Source of the DNA: Erythroxylum novogranatense
Taxonomy: Eukaryota; Streptophyta; Magnoliopsida; Malpighiales; Erythroxylaceae
DNA: 64,000 bases
Assembly (NCBI GenBank): GCA_029891385.1
Contig: CM057225.1
Span: 80,439,887-80,503,886, forward strand
Direction of reading: 5' to 3'
The notes under the pieces are model-generated. The model did no database searches. It worked only from the letters and a program-made list of their open reading frames with translations, and was not told the DNA's origin. Below are positions 1-9,726 of this stretch, piece by piece. Position numbers and translations under genes: made by a program. The number at the start of each line of letters is the position of its first letter. Position 1 is the first letter of the stretch.

Positions 1-1477
1 AGAAAAGATGATTTCTCAAAAAGAAAGTAGCCAATTTCGAAGTTTAGACAAAAATGTCTTGAAGAGAAAAGGGGAGAAGCTTCTGAGTGAAATCCCTAAG
101 AAGGCGAAGAGATCACCTAGGATTCGAACCTTGAGACAGCAAGAAGAAAAGCGGTCCAGAAAACGAAGTCAGGCAGAAGTCTCTGTGACTCGCGTACTGA
201 AGGCTACGAGATCTCTAGTCTCAATTTTAAGTGAAGAATCAGCCAATTAGGCCAAGGAGACTGAGAGGAAAAGAACATTGGAGTCTGAGAAACAGAGACC
301 CCGACCTCAGAAAACTCCAAGACTGACTGAGGCAGTGAAAAAGACTAAGGTAATTAGTCAAAAGAAGAGTGTGCCTACTACTAAGGAAGTTAGTCAGAAG
401 AAGGATACTCCCATTGCTGTTTAACAGGAGGAGCCAGTGGAGCTTAGCCTGGTTCAGACTACTCCTATCATTGTTCAACAGGAGGCAACAACAGAACTCA
501 GCTTGGTACAGGTTCAACATGAGGAGCCAGTGGAACTTGGTCTGGTCCAGACTATTCTCACTGATGTTCCATAGGAAGAATCAATAGAACTCAGTTTGGT
601 TCCATACAACTACTCTGAATTTTTTAGGAGAGAAGATTTGGAAGTTAGATTGATTGAAGTAGTAGAGCCTGTGACTAAAAGGAGTACTTCAATAATCATC
701 AGGGATACACCGAGGAGGTTAGTGAAGGCATACTTACAACCTATTCCTATAAATAGTGGGATATGGCATCTATTGAATGAAGATGAAAGGAATTTTTATG
801 AAGCCTTGAGGTATGCTTCCACAAAGCCATACCCTTCAAAGATGACTAGTCATCCGCACACTATTTATCCAATTACAGAGGACACGGTTATAAAGGTTGT
901 ACCAGACCTTCAACCTCGGAAACCCATATATGTTAATAAGGGGAAGATGAAGTTATACCCAGAAGGGGTAATTGATGATCTGTCCGCAGATCAGATTGAA
1001 GAAGAAGTGCGAAGAATAGATGAAGTATGCACTTCAAAGAAGATGATTACAGGACCTAGTTGTAGTTTTACAGAAAAGGATGAACACTGTCCAGTGGGGG
1101 GAAAGCTAACTAAAGGGACATTTACTGAATCTCTTGTGCAGGCAGTAGTACGTATTAGGCCACTATCTAATACACTGTCCATTGAAGAAGAAGCTCTACC
1201 CTTGCGAGGAAGACAAGTGCTAATGCTACCTGCTCCTTATGACTTAGACCTTCTTGAGCCCAACCTATCGGTTCAACCACCTACTTTTGAGATCGTTGAA
1301 GATTATATTCCATCTTCAGACGCATATGTTACTACAATTGCGTTTGTAGAACTCCCGAAGGATGATGATCAACCTACCTCGCCTTTTGACTTGCAAGTAG
1401 AGGTACTGCACCTACGAAGAGAAGTCAAGGAGTTGAAGGAGATGGTGAAAGAATTGTTAAAGCATCATCGTCCCTAA
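1..1477 (+). pseudogene. ORF3 of SIRE-1 (extra post-pol protein, C-terminal two thirds)
   Basis: One reading frame (codons starting at 8, 11, ...) runs from the window edge to the TAA at 1475-1477, broken by three stops: TAG 248-250, TAA 422-424 and TAG 572-574. Order of parts: a Lys/Arg-rich basic region (to about 370), a Glu-rich region with degenerate repeats around ELSLVQ (about 430-600), a conserved block containing RRLVKAYLQPIPINSG, NEDERNFYEALRYA and VIKVVPDLQP (about 710-1000), an acidic linker, and a C-terminal heptad-like helix (LRREVKELKEMVKELLKHH) just before the stop. I see no signal peptide or clear membrane segment. The protein lies between pol and the 3' LTR, where SIRE elements carry an extra, often 'env-like', ORF; its function is unknown. 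All three stops are explained by CAA or CAG changing to TAA or TAG, i.e. C-to-T decay. Confidence 0.8.
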
Positions 1478-1672
1478 TCATTTTTTATTATAACAAATAG
1501 GGGGAGAAGAAAATGGAAAGCAGAAATCAAAGGGGGTGAATGAAGGAGATGAACTTTTAAAGAAGAAAGAAAAAGATGAGGGGAGGAAGAGCAAGCAGAA
1601 AATGTAGAAGTCAGACGAAGACTATTCGAAGATATGTTTTTCACCTGAATCGTATGATTATTTGTTATCATC

Positions 1673-1686
1673 AGAAAGGGAGATAT
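1673..1686 (+). other. Polypurine tract of SIRE-1
   Basis: AGAAAGGGAGATAT lies directly before the LTR start TGTTAAGTC at 1687, the position expected for the plus-strand DNA primer. The roughly 200 bp between ORF3 and this tract are A/G-rich and hold no gene. Confidence 0.85.
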
Positions 1687-1739
1687 TGTTAAGTCAAAAT
1701 GAATTTACATTTATGATTTTGATGAAGAACAAATAATGA

Positions 1740-2030
1740 AGGCAGAAAAGAAGACGGATAAATAAAAAGCAGACGAAGTAGAAAAACAGACGGATAAATG
1801 AAAAACAGACAAACTAGAAAAACAGACGGAGAATCGAAAAATAGACGGAAGGAAGAATAAAAAAATAGACGGAAGATTGAAAAGCAGACGAAGATTAAAA
1901 AACAGACGGAAGCCAAAAGCAGACGATGAATTAAAAGCAGATGGAAGTGAAAAGCATACGATGAATGAAAAACAGACGAAAGCCAAAAACAGACGAAAGA
2001 AAAAGCAAACGATGAAAAGCAGACGAAGGC
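1740..2030 (+). repeat. Purine-rich CAGACG(G/A) short tandem repeat in SIRE U3
   Basis: Roughly 15-25 bp degenerate units built from AAAAACAGACGGA/AAGCAGACGAA. The same array is at 28840-29170 and 37610-37900 (SIRE-F LTRs) and, inverted, at 43960-44200 (SIRE-R). Open frames across it are low-complexity and not genes. Lying upstream of the TATA box, it sits where LTR enhancers usually lie; that role is an inference. Confidence 0.75.
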
Positions 2031-2158
2031 AAATCAAGAGTCAGTTCGAGTTAGTTACAGAACTCAACTGAATAACCGTTTCTTTCAAGAATCAAGAAAC
2101 AAGAATCAAGAAGCAACATTCAAAAAGCAAGATTCAAGAAGAAGTTACAGACGAAGGC

Positions 2159-2166
2159 TATAAATA
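2159..2166 (+). promoter_or_regulatory. TATA box of the SIRE-1 LTR
   Basis: TATAAATA after the purine-rich U3 array. The homologous site is kept in SIRE-R (43862-43869, inverted). In SIRE-F it is degraded to TTTAAATA (near 29260 and 38010). Confidence 0.65.
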
Positions 2167-2722
2167 TGAGTCGAAGTCGAAGATTGCAAAGTTAGCTGAT
2201 ATACATTTACGTGAACGTTAAAAAGCTTACTTGAGAGTTTACTGTGCAAATAGCTAGAGCTATCTTACTGTAACAAGGTTAAAAAAATCTTTCTGTAAGA
2301 AAGTAGTACAGATAGCTTGCAGAGGCTAAGTGTGAAAGAATACTGACTGTAAGAGACCTGAAGAGGCTCGGAGTAAAAGAATACTTGTAACATTTGAGAA
2401 GTAGTGAAATCTCATAAAGAGATCTGAGGACTGGACGTAGCCCACGGTTTGGGGTGAACCAAAGATAAAATTCTCGTGTCAACTTCTTTTTACCTTATCT
2501 CTCTTATCATTCAAAGTTTCGATTTTACTTAGTTTTCAAACAAGTTTTCAAAGAATACGATTAACTTTGATTTACAGTAGTTCTTGTGAAAAGAACAAGT
2601 TTTTCCTTTGACAAAACATTTTTGGAAGATTTTTCAAAAAGGGAAAATACACAATTCAACCCCCCTTCTTGTGCATTTATACATCATATAATAAGCATTG
2701 TAATAACGTGTGATTCACTTCA

Positions 2723-3410
2723 CTTTCAACTCTTACATGTCTGGAATACACAATCGGTTACCTAATACCATCAATCCATCTTCTCTTATCTCTATTTCAG
2801 AGGGTTTACCATTTTTAATCTCTTCTCTGAGCCTGCTCAAGTATTCATCTTGTTATTGCAATTCCTTAATCTTCTTATTCAACACTGGCCTTATTATAAA
2901 ATTAGCCAATATACAATAAGATTCAGCTTACCTCAATGTCACTTTTAGTTTGACTAACTCATTCAATAAAGGTAAATATACTGTCTTCACATGTGCCATA
3001 GTCGATTTTCTACTCAATGCATCTGCTACTACATTAGCTTTTCCTGGGTGGTAATCTATCATTAAGTTGTAATCTTTCAACAGTTCTAACCACCTTCTTT
3101 ACCTTAGATTCAACTCTTTCTGGCTTATCAAATACTTAAGATTCTTATAGTCTAAAAACACCTTGGTGGTGACTCCATATAAGTAATGTCTCTATATCTT
3201 TAACTCAAAAATTATGGCAGCTAACTCCAAGTCATGCGTAGGATAATTCATCTCATAAGGTTTCAATAGCCTAAGAGCATAGGCAATCACTTTATCTCCT
3301 TGCATTAACACACACCCCAATCCCTTCCTTGAGGCATCACTATACATTATATATCCACCAATACTGGAAGGCAAGGTCAAAATTGGTGCAGCTGTGAGCC
3401 TATTCTTCAA
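2723..3410 (-). pseudogene. G- RNase H domain and integrase linker
   Basis: On the minus strand from 3410: [13 protein letters not shown] (catalytic Asp of gypsy RNase H), [11 protein letters not shown], then after a stop RHYLYG, FLDYKNLKYL and [15 protein letters not shown], the standard end of the gypsy RNase H. The linker that follows reads to NRLCIPDM, the point where the H2C2 integrase zinc finger should start, and is cut by SIRE-1. Several in-frame stops (for example at the Trp of ELKIWRH) show it is not functional. Confidence 0.85.
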
Positions 3411-4400
3411 TTCCTTAAAACTTTTCTAACATTCTTCTGTCCACACAAATTTTTGATTTTTTCCTTGTTAATTTGGCAAGTGGGGTTGCTATCATAGAAA
3501 AGCCCTCTATAAATCTTCTATAATACCTAGCTAAACCTAATAAACTCCTCACTTTTGCTATATTCCTAGGTATTTCCCATTTCACAATCGCTTCTATTTT
3601 CTTTAGATCCACATGCACTCCTTTTTTCGAAATTACATGCCCAAAAAACACTACTTTCCTTAGCCAAAATTCACATTTGTCAAAATTGAAATATATAACT
3701 CCTCCTTCCTCAATGTCTCCAAGGCAATTCGTCAGTGTTCCTCCTGCTCTTTGTCACTCTTAGAATAAACCAATATGTCATCAATAAAGACTATGACCAA
3801 TTGGTCTAAGAATGGCTTGAAGACTCTATTCATTAAGTTCATAAAAGCTGCAGGGGCATTCGTTAACCTAAAGGGCATGACCAAAAACTTAAAATGCCCA
3901 TACTGTGTTCTACAAGTAATCTTTGAGACATCAGACTTCTTTATCCTCAACCAATGATAACCCAATATTAAATCTATCTTGGAAAAGACCTTTGCCCCTT
4001 GTAATTGGTCAAAAAAATCATCTATGTGTGAAAGTGGATATCTATTCTTAATATTGACATGATTAAGCTTTCTGTAATTCACACACATCCTCAACGATCC
4101 ATCTTTCTTCTTCATAAAAAGAGTGGGAGCTCCCCAAGGCAAAGAGCTAGGCTTAATGTACCCTTTCTCTAATAACTCTTCTAACTACTCTTTAAGTTCC
4201 TTTTATTATGTCGGAGCCATTCGATAAGGCAGAATCGATATTGGTGCTATGTCTGGAAGAAGCTCTATAGGAAACCCAATTTTTCTAGGTAGTGGTAGTC
4301 CTAGTAATTCCTCAGGAAAGACTTTTGGGAATTCCATGACCATTGGAATATCTTCCAACTTCCCTTCATCTACCTTCGTGTCTACCACATATGCTAAGAA
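3411..4400 (-). pseudogene. G- reverse transcriptase
   Basis: Open segments on the minus strand at 4388-4206, 4142-3732 and 3651-3415 together cover the RT. Visible motifs: [60 protein letters not shown], the catalytic FIDDILVYS (YxDD box with Phe-Ile), [11 protein letters not shown] and [15 protein letters not shown]. Breaks fall near 4143-4205 and 3652-3731. RT copies the retrotransposon RNA inside virus-like particles; this copy is broken by stops and frameshifts. Confidence 0.88.
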
Positions 4401-4404
4401 TGTT

Positions 4405-5078
4405 TCACATCTTTTCCTTATAATTTTCTGCTGTTAGAGCTGAAATAACTCTAAGCGGACTTGCTTTCATGTCCTCCATAAACACCATCTTTTTGCCTTC
4501 ATCCAACTCAAACTCTACCATCTTTTGTTTGCAATCTAAACTGGCATTATCTCTAATGTATCCATACCAAAAATTACATCTAATCCTCCCATATTCAATG
4601 ACATCAAATCCACCACTAATTGTTCCCCCACTAATATACATATCTCACAATCTTTATATACCTGACTAATAATTAGATATTGTGCAATAGGGGTACTAAC
4701 CATCAAAGGTCCATTTAATGGGCTCAAACTTCTAACATGTATATTTTTAATTGATGAAACAAATGAATGGGTAGACCTCGGATCAATCAAAACAATAATA
4801 TCATTATCAAATAATTTAATTGTACCAGTCACAACCTTCGAAACAATTTTTGCATCCTCCCTTGTCATTGCAAACATTCTAGCCGGTGCTTGCTTCCTGG
4901 GTCTTCGTAGAGGATTCACTTTCTTACTTGCATTGGAGCTTCCGACTTCAGTGGCACTCTTGGATCCTACCATTTCAGCCCTCTTTGAAGCTTGCATTTG
5001 ATTTCCATCTTGTTTGGAAGACTGCGGGCATTCTCTAGCCATATTCCCTTTCTCTCTACAATTAAACCAAGCTCCCAT
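4405..5078 (-). pseudogene. G- gag zinc knuckle and aspartic protease
   Basis: The 180-residue open segment 5078-4536 starts with a retroviral-type knuckle (FNCREKGNMARECPQ), passes a basic linker (RRPRKQAPARMFAM) and enters the protease with VLIDPRSTHSFVSS. The active-site Asp is kept, but the usual Gly of D-x-G is Arg. The C-terminal flap region GLDVIFGMDTLEIMPV follows the family pattern. A further segment (4641-4405) in another frame continues the protease-RT linker. Confidence 0.85.
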
Positions 5079-6151
5079 CAGTCAATAACATTCCCCTCTA
5101 TGAAATTTCCCACAATGTTCGCACTAAGGAATGGATGGTTTATCCCTCTCTCCCCTACTACTACCTCCCGCTGTTGAGGCTTGATGAGAAATAGTTCTCA
5201 TATGTCTGGACCTACTTGCACCACTGCTCCTCTCCTCAAATGGCACAGGGAAAGTCCTGACACTCCTTTCTGACATAGGAGCACCACCTCCCCTCTTAAA
5301 TTGTTCTCTCCCTTTCCTATTTCTGCTCACTGCACTCTTTATGTTCCCTATGTTCTCAACCCTTAGTGTAGCTTCAACCAGCTGTTGGAAATCATATAAA
5401 TTTTGTGACACTACTTTCTCTCTGATGGACAAATGTAGTCCCGCTTTAAACCTTCGACACCTAGCCGCTTCACTAATCATTAACTCAGCTGCATATTGTG
5501 CCAATTGTGTAAATCCTTATATTCACTGACCATCCTCTCCCTCTAGGTGAAGCTCAAAAACTCTCTCTACTTCTGTTGGATATACACTTCAAATAAATAT
5601 TTCTTCTTATAAGTAGTCAAAAAGTCTTTCCATGTCAACACCGGTGGCTTCATTTGACTTCCCGGGATACTTTCCCACTAATGTAGAGCATCCCTATGTA
5701 ACAAACTTCCAACATATTCAACCTTCTCGTCCTCTTCACAATCCATTCGTTCCAATATCCATTCTGTCCTTCGTTCCGTCTTCCTTAACCATGCCTCAAC
5801 TTCTTTCGGATTAATGGTCTCATAGAAGTCCACTGCCCCATACTTCCTCAGCTTATCAAACTATTTTCCCTTCTTAGCTAGATACGAAGCAAAAGTCTGC
5901 GACATCTAGCCCATGAGTTGGACAAAAGCCTGAGCAAAGGCCTAAAACATCCTAGGATCCAAAAGAGTAGGCACTTACTCTTGTGAAAGAGGTTCCTCTT
6001 GCGTCTTTGAGCGAAAGGGTTCACTACCCTACCCTACTAAAGCCTCTGCATTCTATGGGGCTCTAGATTCATTGATGCCCTCCTCTCTTGGTGGAGGGTC
6101 AGATGTAACAGATCCTTGCAAAATCCCTCGTGTCCTCCTACGAGGTGGTAT
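5079..6151 (-). pseudogene. G- gag (capsid/nucleocapsid), start codon lost
   Basis: On the minus strand gag begins at 6151 with ATA where sister element G+ has ATG (12224), followed by a homologous PPRRRTRGILQG-like N-terminus. The capsid body (about 5900-5520) has many stops. The best segment, 5504-5124, reads AAELMISEAARCRRFKAGLH, DFQQLVEATLRVE and the basic KGREQFKRGGG, and the first zinc-binding motif (CEHCGKFHRGECY type) lies near 5125-5087. The same protein region occurs in G+ at 22549-22700. Gag packages the element RNA; this copy cannot be translated as one protein. Confidence 0.8.
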
Positions 6152-6328
6152 CTTACTCCTTTAATTAAAACATTAGCGATTAGCTTACATTTCATTTTAA
6201 TCTTATTTCCTATATGCATATGCATGTCACTCAATGCAATACAATCAATCAATTCAAACAATTTATCACACATCAAAATAATTTATAACAGTACGCATTC
6301 TAAGCCTAGGAATCCTTAAAAATCCTAA

Positions 6329-6339
6329 GCTCTAATACA
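6329..6339 (-). other. Primer binding site of G- (degenerate iMet-tRNA type)
   Basis: Minus strand reads TGTATTAGAGC, close to TGGTATCAGAGC, a few bases downstream of the LTR end at 6345. G+ keeps the intact version at 12036-12047. Confidence 0.75.
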
Positions 6340-6344
6340 AAAAA

Positions 6345-8436
6345 TATTGGGCCCGGGTCTCGATCCCAATCTTAAGGTTCGATTCGGGGCGGTCGGGTGA
6401 GATGGTGCAAAAGGAAAGTTGAAAACATTCGATTTATAAAAAATTTCAACGTAGCAGCAGAGTCAGGTTCACCGCAGCAAACTATGAAGTCAAACACAAT
6501 GAAATTTTGGGAAAAGACTTCACCGTAGTGAAGTCTCAAATTCATTCCAAACACCTCTCGAGAAAAATAAGTCGCGGTGGACTTTAGCTTCGCCGCAACA
6601 AAGATACAAAATTTAACACAAAATCACCCTTCTAGAAAGGTTCACCATGGTGAACTCTGAGCCTCGCTGTAATGAAACCTTCAGACACAACCCAGATAGC
6701 CCAACATCCATCAACAACATACATACAACTTTCATCACAACAACCTAATCCATCACTAACAACAATTTCCAATCTCAACAAAGAAGTTAACTGTAAACAT
6801 ACACAAAGATCTTTAACAAATTCAAATTTCATTACTAAATCAAAGAGTTTGAACAGTTTTAGTTACATATCAAAAGCCACATTGTTTGCTTAGTACAAAA
6901 TACAAAATACAATGAATTCTTATGTTGATATGCTTATAAATCTATCCCAAAAGATATAGTTACTAACTTAGTTACAAAAGTCTCTATTATTAGATTTTGT
7001 CAAACTTGCAAGGATCACCGATTCTCTTGTTCGGCACCTGAAGAGTGGGAAAATAATGGGTTAAACTACTAAGTTCAGTGGCTAATATATTTATAGCTAG
7101 TGATAACGAGTCATATATCAAGCATATTATTTATTCATCTATGTATACATCTCATGCAAATAACAATCCAAGTATCCACCATTTTACTTTCAATCTCATA
7201 GTTCAACACATTTATACATAAATCATATCATGTAACTCACAATCATCAACATAACACTCAACTATGCATCATGTTTACATATTGAAATGCAATGCATAAA
7301 CAAAATGGCTCGAGGGTCCCATAAAATGAAACAGAGAAACCGAAATTTTCACCATGAACAAAACAAGTCTGATTCTTAGGATCTCGTATGCTACAAATGG
7401 GTAGTAGGGAGAAGGTTTTAGTCAACGTGCACGTGATAAACAAAATGGGTCCTACTTATAAGCAAATTCTTATATTCAAATTCATTTCATCATAAATCAT
7501 ATTCTCATACTTCTTATGCTTTTTCCTCTTTTCATCCATGCAAAATGTCATGATGTCATTTAATGCATAATTATGGTAAAAAAAAATCATCATACATTTC
7601 ATAACATTCATAACAATTCAATTCAAGCAATTCAAGCACTCAAGCAACCAAGTATTGACTTAGTATCACAATAACCATAACCGTATTACCCACCTAATTT
7701 GCTTGAAATTCCAAATTCAAGATTGTCCTTCCTCTTGCTCTTGCGTAAGATTTTCTTAATTTCCTAAAACAAACCAAATTTTCATTTAACCAACATTGCA
7801 ATGGAAATGCATAAGCTTCAATAATCAAGAATAAATAAAACCAAATTTAGACTTAACTTATCCATAGTTCATCTTAGCTGGTAAACTAAAATCTAGGTTA
7901 AAATCCATGGAAAATCAAAATGGGTTCTCTTCTTTCTTCTAACACAACCTATTTCTCTCTCTAACCCCTTTTTTCTAACCAAATAAAAAGAAAAGTAATG
8001 GAGTTTACCTTAACAAGATGATTTCCTCTTCTTTTTCTTTTTCTTTCTTCCTCTCCCACAATTTTATCTTCTTCTTCCCTAAATTTCACGATTTTTCTTC
8101 TTCTTCTCTCTTCTCTCACATTTTTCTTCTTTCTCTCCTGTATTCCATGAAATTTCTCTCTTCTGTCATTCAAGACACATTTTCTCTTTGTTCTTCCCAT
8201 TTTACCCCTCATTGGTCTTTTCCTTCCAATCATTCCCTTCTTCACTTAATTTATCTACTAACTCCTTAGTCTATTAAATCTAATACCTTACTATACTCTA
8301 GTTTAATTCCAACATTCCCTTCTAGATTCTAATTTCCACTTATGTTCACTAAATTAATGGACTCAATTCTAAGAAAATAAATAATTAAATAATTAAATAA
8401 TTAAATAAAATGAAATAAAAATTTTGGGGTCCAACA
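6345..8436 (-). repeat. 5' LTR of G- (2092 bp)
   Basis: Minus strand begins TGTTGGACCCCAAAA at 8436 and ends GGGCCCAATA at 6345 (terminal CA decayed to TA). It holds no gene; the small open frames at 7961-8269 are pyrimidine/purine-rich stretches. Near its 3' end (6455-6670) are imperfect copies of a CpG palindrome (TTCACCATGGTGAA, TTCACCGTAGTGAA, TTCGCCGCAAC) also found in the LTRs of G+ and A. Confidence 0.85.
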
Positions 8437-8810
8437 CTTATCACATATTGAGTCACACACATTGTCTTTTGCTCATCACCCTCAGCTATTCACTCTTGTT
8501 GATACCCACTATGAAGATCTAGTTTCATGAAAACCATAGCCCTCGATAATTTTTCCATCAAATCTTAAACTAAGGGGATAAGATACTTGTTTTTTTTATT
8601 ATTACCTTATTTAAGGCTCGATAGTTTATGCACATCTAAAGTGTTCCGTATTGCTTCTTCTAGAATAATACTGGGGCACCATAAGGGGCTTTAGATGGTT
8701 GGACGAACCTTGCCTCCAAAATTTCACCAAGTTGTTTTCAAAACTCCCTTAACTCCAATAGGGACATCTTATATGGGGCTCGTGGAGGTGGGATTGCTTC
8801 AAGAACCCAC
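8437..8810 (-). pseudogene. Gypsy RT fragment (older element, interrupted by G-)
   Basis: The minus strand from 8800 encodes, with stops, FGGKVRPTI, a degenerate GAPV block, KYLIPLV.DLMEKLSRA, MVFMKLDLHSGYQQ and GDEQKTMCVTQY, the N-terminal half of a gypsy reverse transcriptase. The sequence stops at 8437, where the LTR of G- begins. It is one element with the protease/gag fragment upstream (8811-9726) and is clearly different from G-/G+. Confidence 0.8.
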
Positions 8811-9726
8811 TCAATCCTGTGATCTATCTCCTAATAAAGGGGAAGAGTCTTCTGCAACTCTTTCGACATCATGTCTTGAAACTCCCTCAGTAAACTTTTG
8901 AAGCTCCATCATTAAACTTACAATTGCATTAGGGACTTCCATCACATAGTTCTCATCAATCTCCCATATGGTTGCGAGATAGGTCTCCATACCTTTCTTC
9001 AACCCTTTCTCGATGCTTATGGTCGACACATGTGCTATCGTTGTATCATCCGTTGTTCCACTACCAAATCTACAACAATTAGCAACGAAGGAACTTTTCT
9101 CATACATGATCATTATACCTTCCAAACTTGGATACAATACCGCCTTTGCTACCTTTAAGAAATCAATCCTTAGTATCAACTTGAAATCTTTAAGTGGTAT
9201 GACTATGCAATTGAACTTGGCACATCAACTCCTTATACTCATTGAGACATTTTAAGTAGCTCTTACTATCGCTTTTGCCTTACTCTTAGGGGTCTTTATC
9301 CTTGTCGTGGTCTTTGACACCTTAAACCCCAACTTATGCACCATCCTTTCTATCATGAAAGAGTGCGTTACCCAAGTATCTATCATCACGGTTACCTCTT
9401 TCCCATTGACTTGTATTCCTATATACATCAACTTGTCAAAAGGGTTAAACCCACTTATAACTGCGGTCAACAAGGAGATCAGATTTAGTGCCGCCTCTGA
9501 ATCCTTTTCTTCTTTTTCAGCGATCAATACATTCAACTTCTCCTTTCTTGGACATTTTCTTACAAAATGTGGACCACTACAAAGGTAACAAGTAAGTTTA
9601 ACCTTCTTGGAGGATGTCTTTCCACTATTGAAGCCACCATTTTGCTTGCCTTTCCCCTTGATGTCTCCCTTTTTGGAGTCTTTCTTCTTTTTCCCCTCAT
9701 TTTTCTCCTATTCCTTTGGAAAAATT
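8811..9726 (-). pseudogene. Gypsy gag zinc knuckle and protease fragment
   Basis: On the minus strand: a Lys-rich tail of gag (about 9720-9600), a CCHC knuckle CYLCSGPHFVRKCP (about 9595-9550), then LNLISLLTAV, MYIGIQVNGKEVTVMIDTWVTHSFM (protease; DTG is DTW here) to about 9340, and in another frame DFLKVAKAVLYPSLEGIMIM, the end of the protease. The 9536-9252 and 9179-8811 segments are separated by a frameshift or stop. The fragment is bounded on one side by the G- LTR and on the other by the G+ LTR, so both inserted into this older element. Confidence 0.8.

Larger units (their letters stand above)
1..2722 (+). mobile_element. SIRE-1: 3' part of a SIRE-like Ty1/copia retrotransposon
   Basis: The element enters from outside the window. 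What is visible is ORF3, a polypurine tract and a complete 3' LTR ending ..CACTTCA. It is assigned to the SIRE-like family because ORF3 and LTR match the better preserved copies SIRE-F (28758-38566) and SIRE-R (38583 onward), which carry copia-type pol. It is inserted in the RNase H-integrase linker of gypsy element G-, whose reading resumes at 2723. The target duplication should be CTTTC (2723-2727), but the left copy is not in view. Confidence 0.9.
1687..2722 (+). repeat. 3' LTR of SIRE-1 (1036 bp)
   Basis: Begins TGTTAAGTC and ends CACTTCA. U3 is filled by a purine-rich degenerate repeat, followed by a TATA box, and near the 3' end come the conserved stretch GTAGCCCACGGTTTGGGGTG (about 2437) and a C-run followed by TTCTTGTGC. 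The reverse complement of essentially the same sequence forms the LTR of SIRE-R (38583-44249 minus its insertion), and SIRE-F has related LTRs. Confidence 0.92.
2723..8436 (-). mobile_element. G-: minus-strand Ty3/gypsy (Tekay/Del-like chromovirus), 3' part lost
   Basis: Read on the minus strand: 5' LTR 8436-6345, PBS 6339-6329, gag from 6151, zinc knuckle near 5050, protease about 4880-4540, RT about 4400-3420, RNase H about 3410-2990, then the linker up to the SIRE-1 insertion at 2723. The gag-PR-RT-RNH order, the RT motif FIDDILVYS and the long (2.1 kb) LTRs fit the Tekay/Del chromoviruses. Integrase, chromodomain and 3' LTR must lie beyond SIRE-1, outside the window. Confidence 0.85.

Noticed and set aside
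7961..8269. Open frames of 83-94 codons on both strands
   Set aside because: Low-complexity CTT/GAA-rich stretch in the LTR of G-; composition explains the lack of stops.
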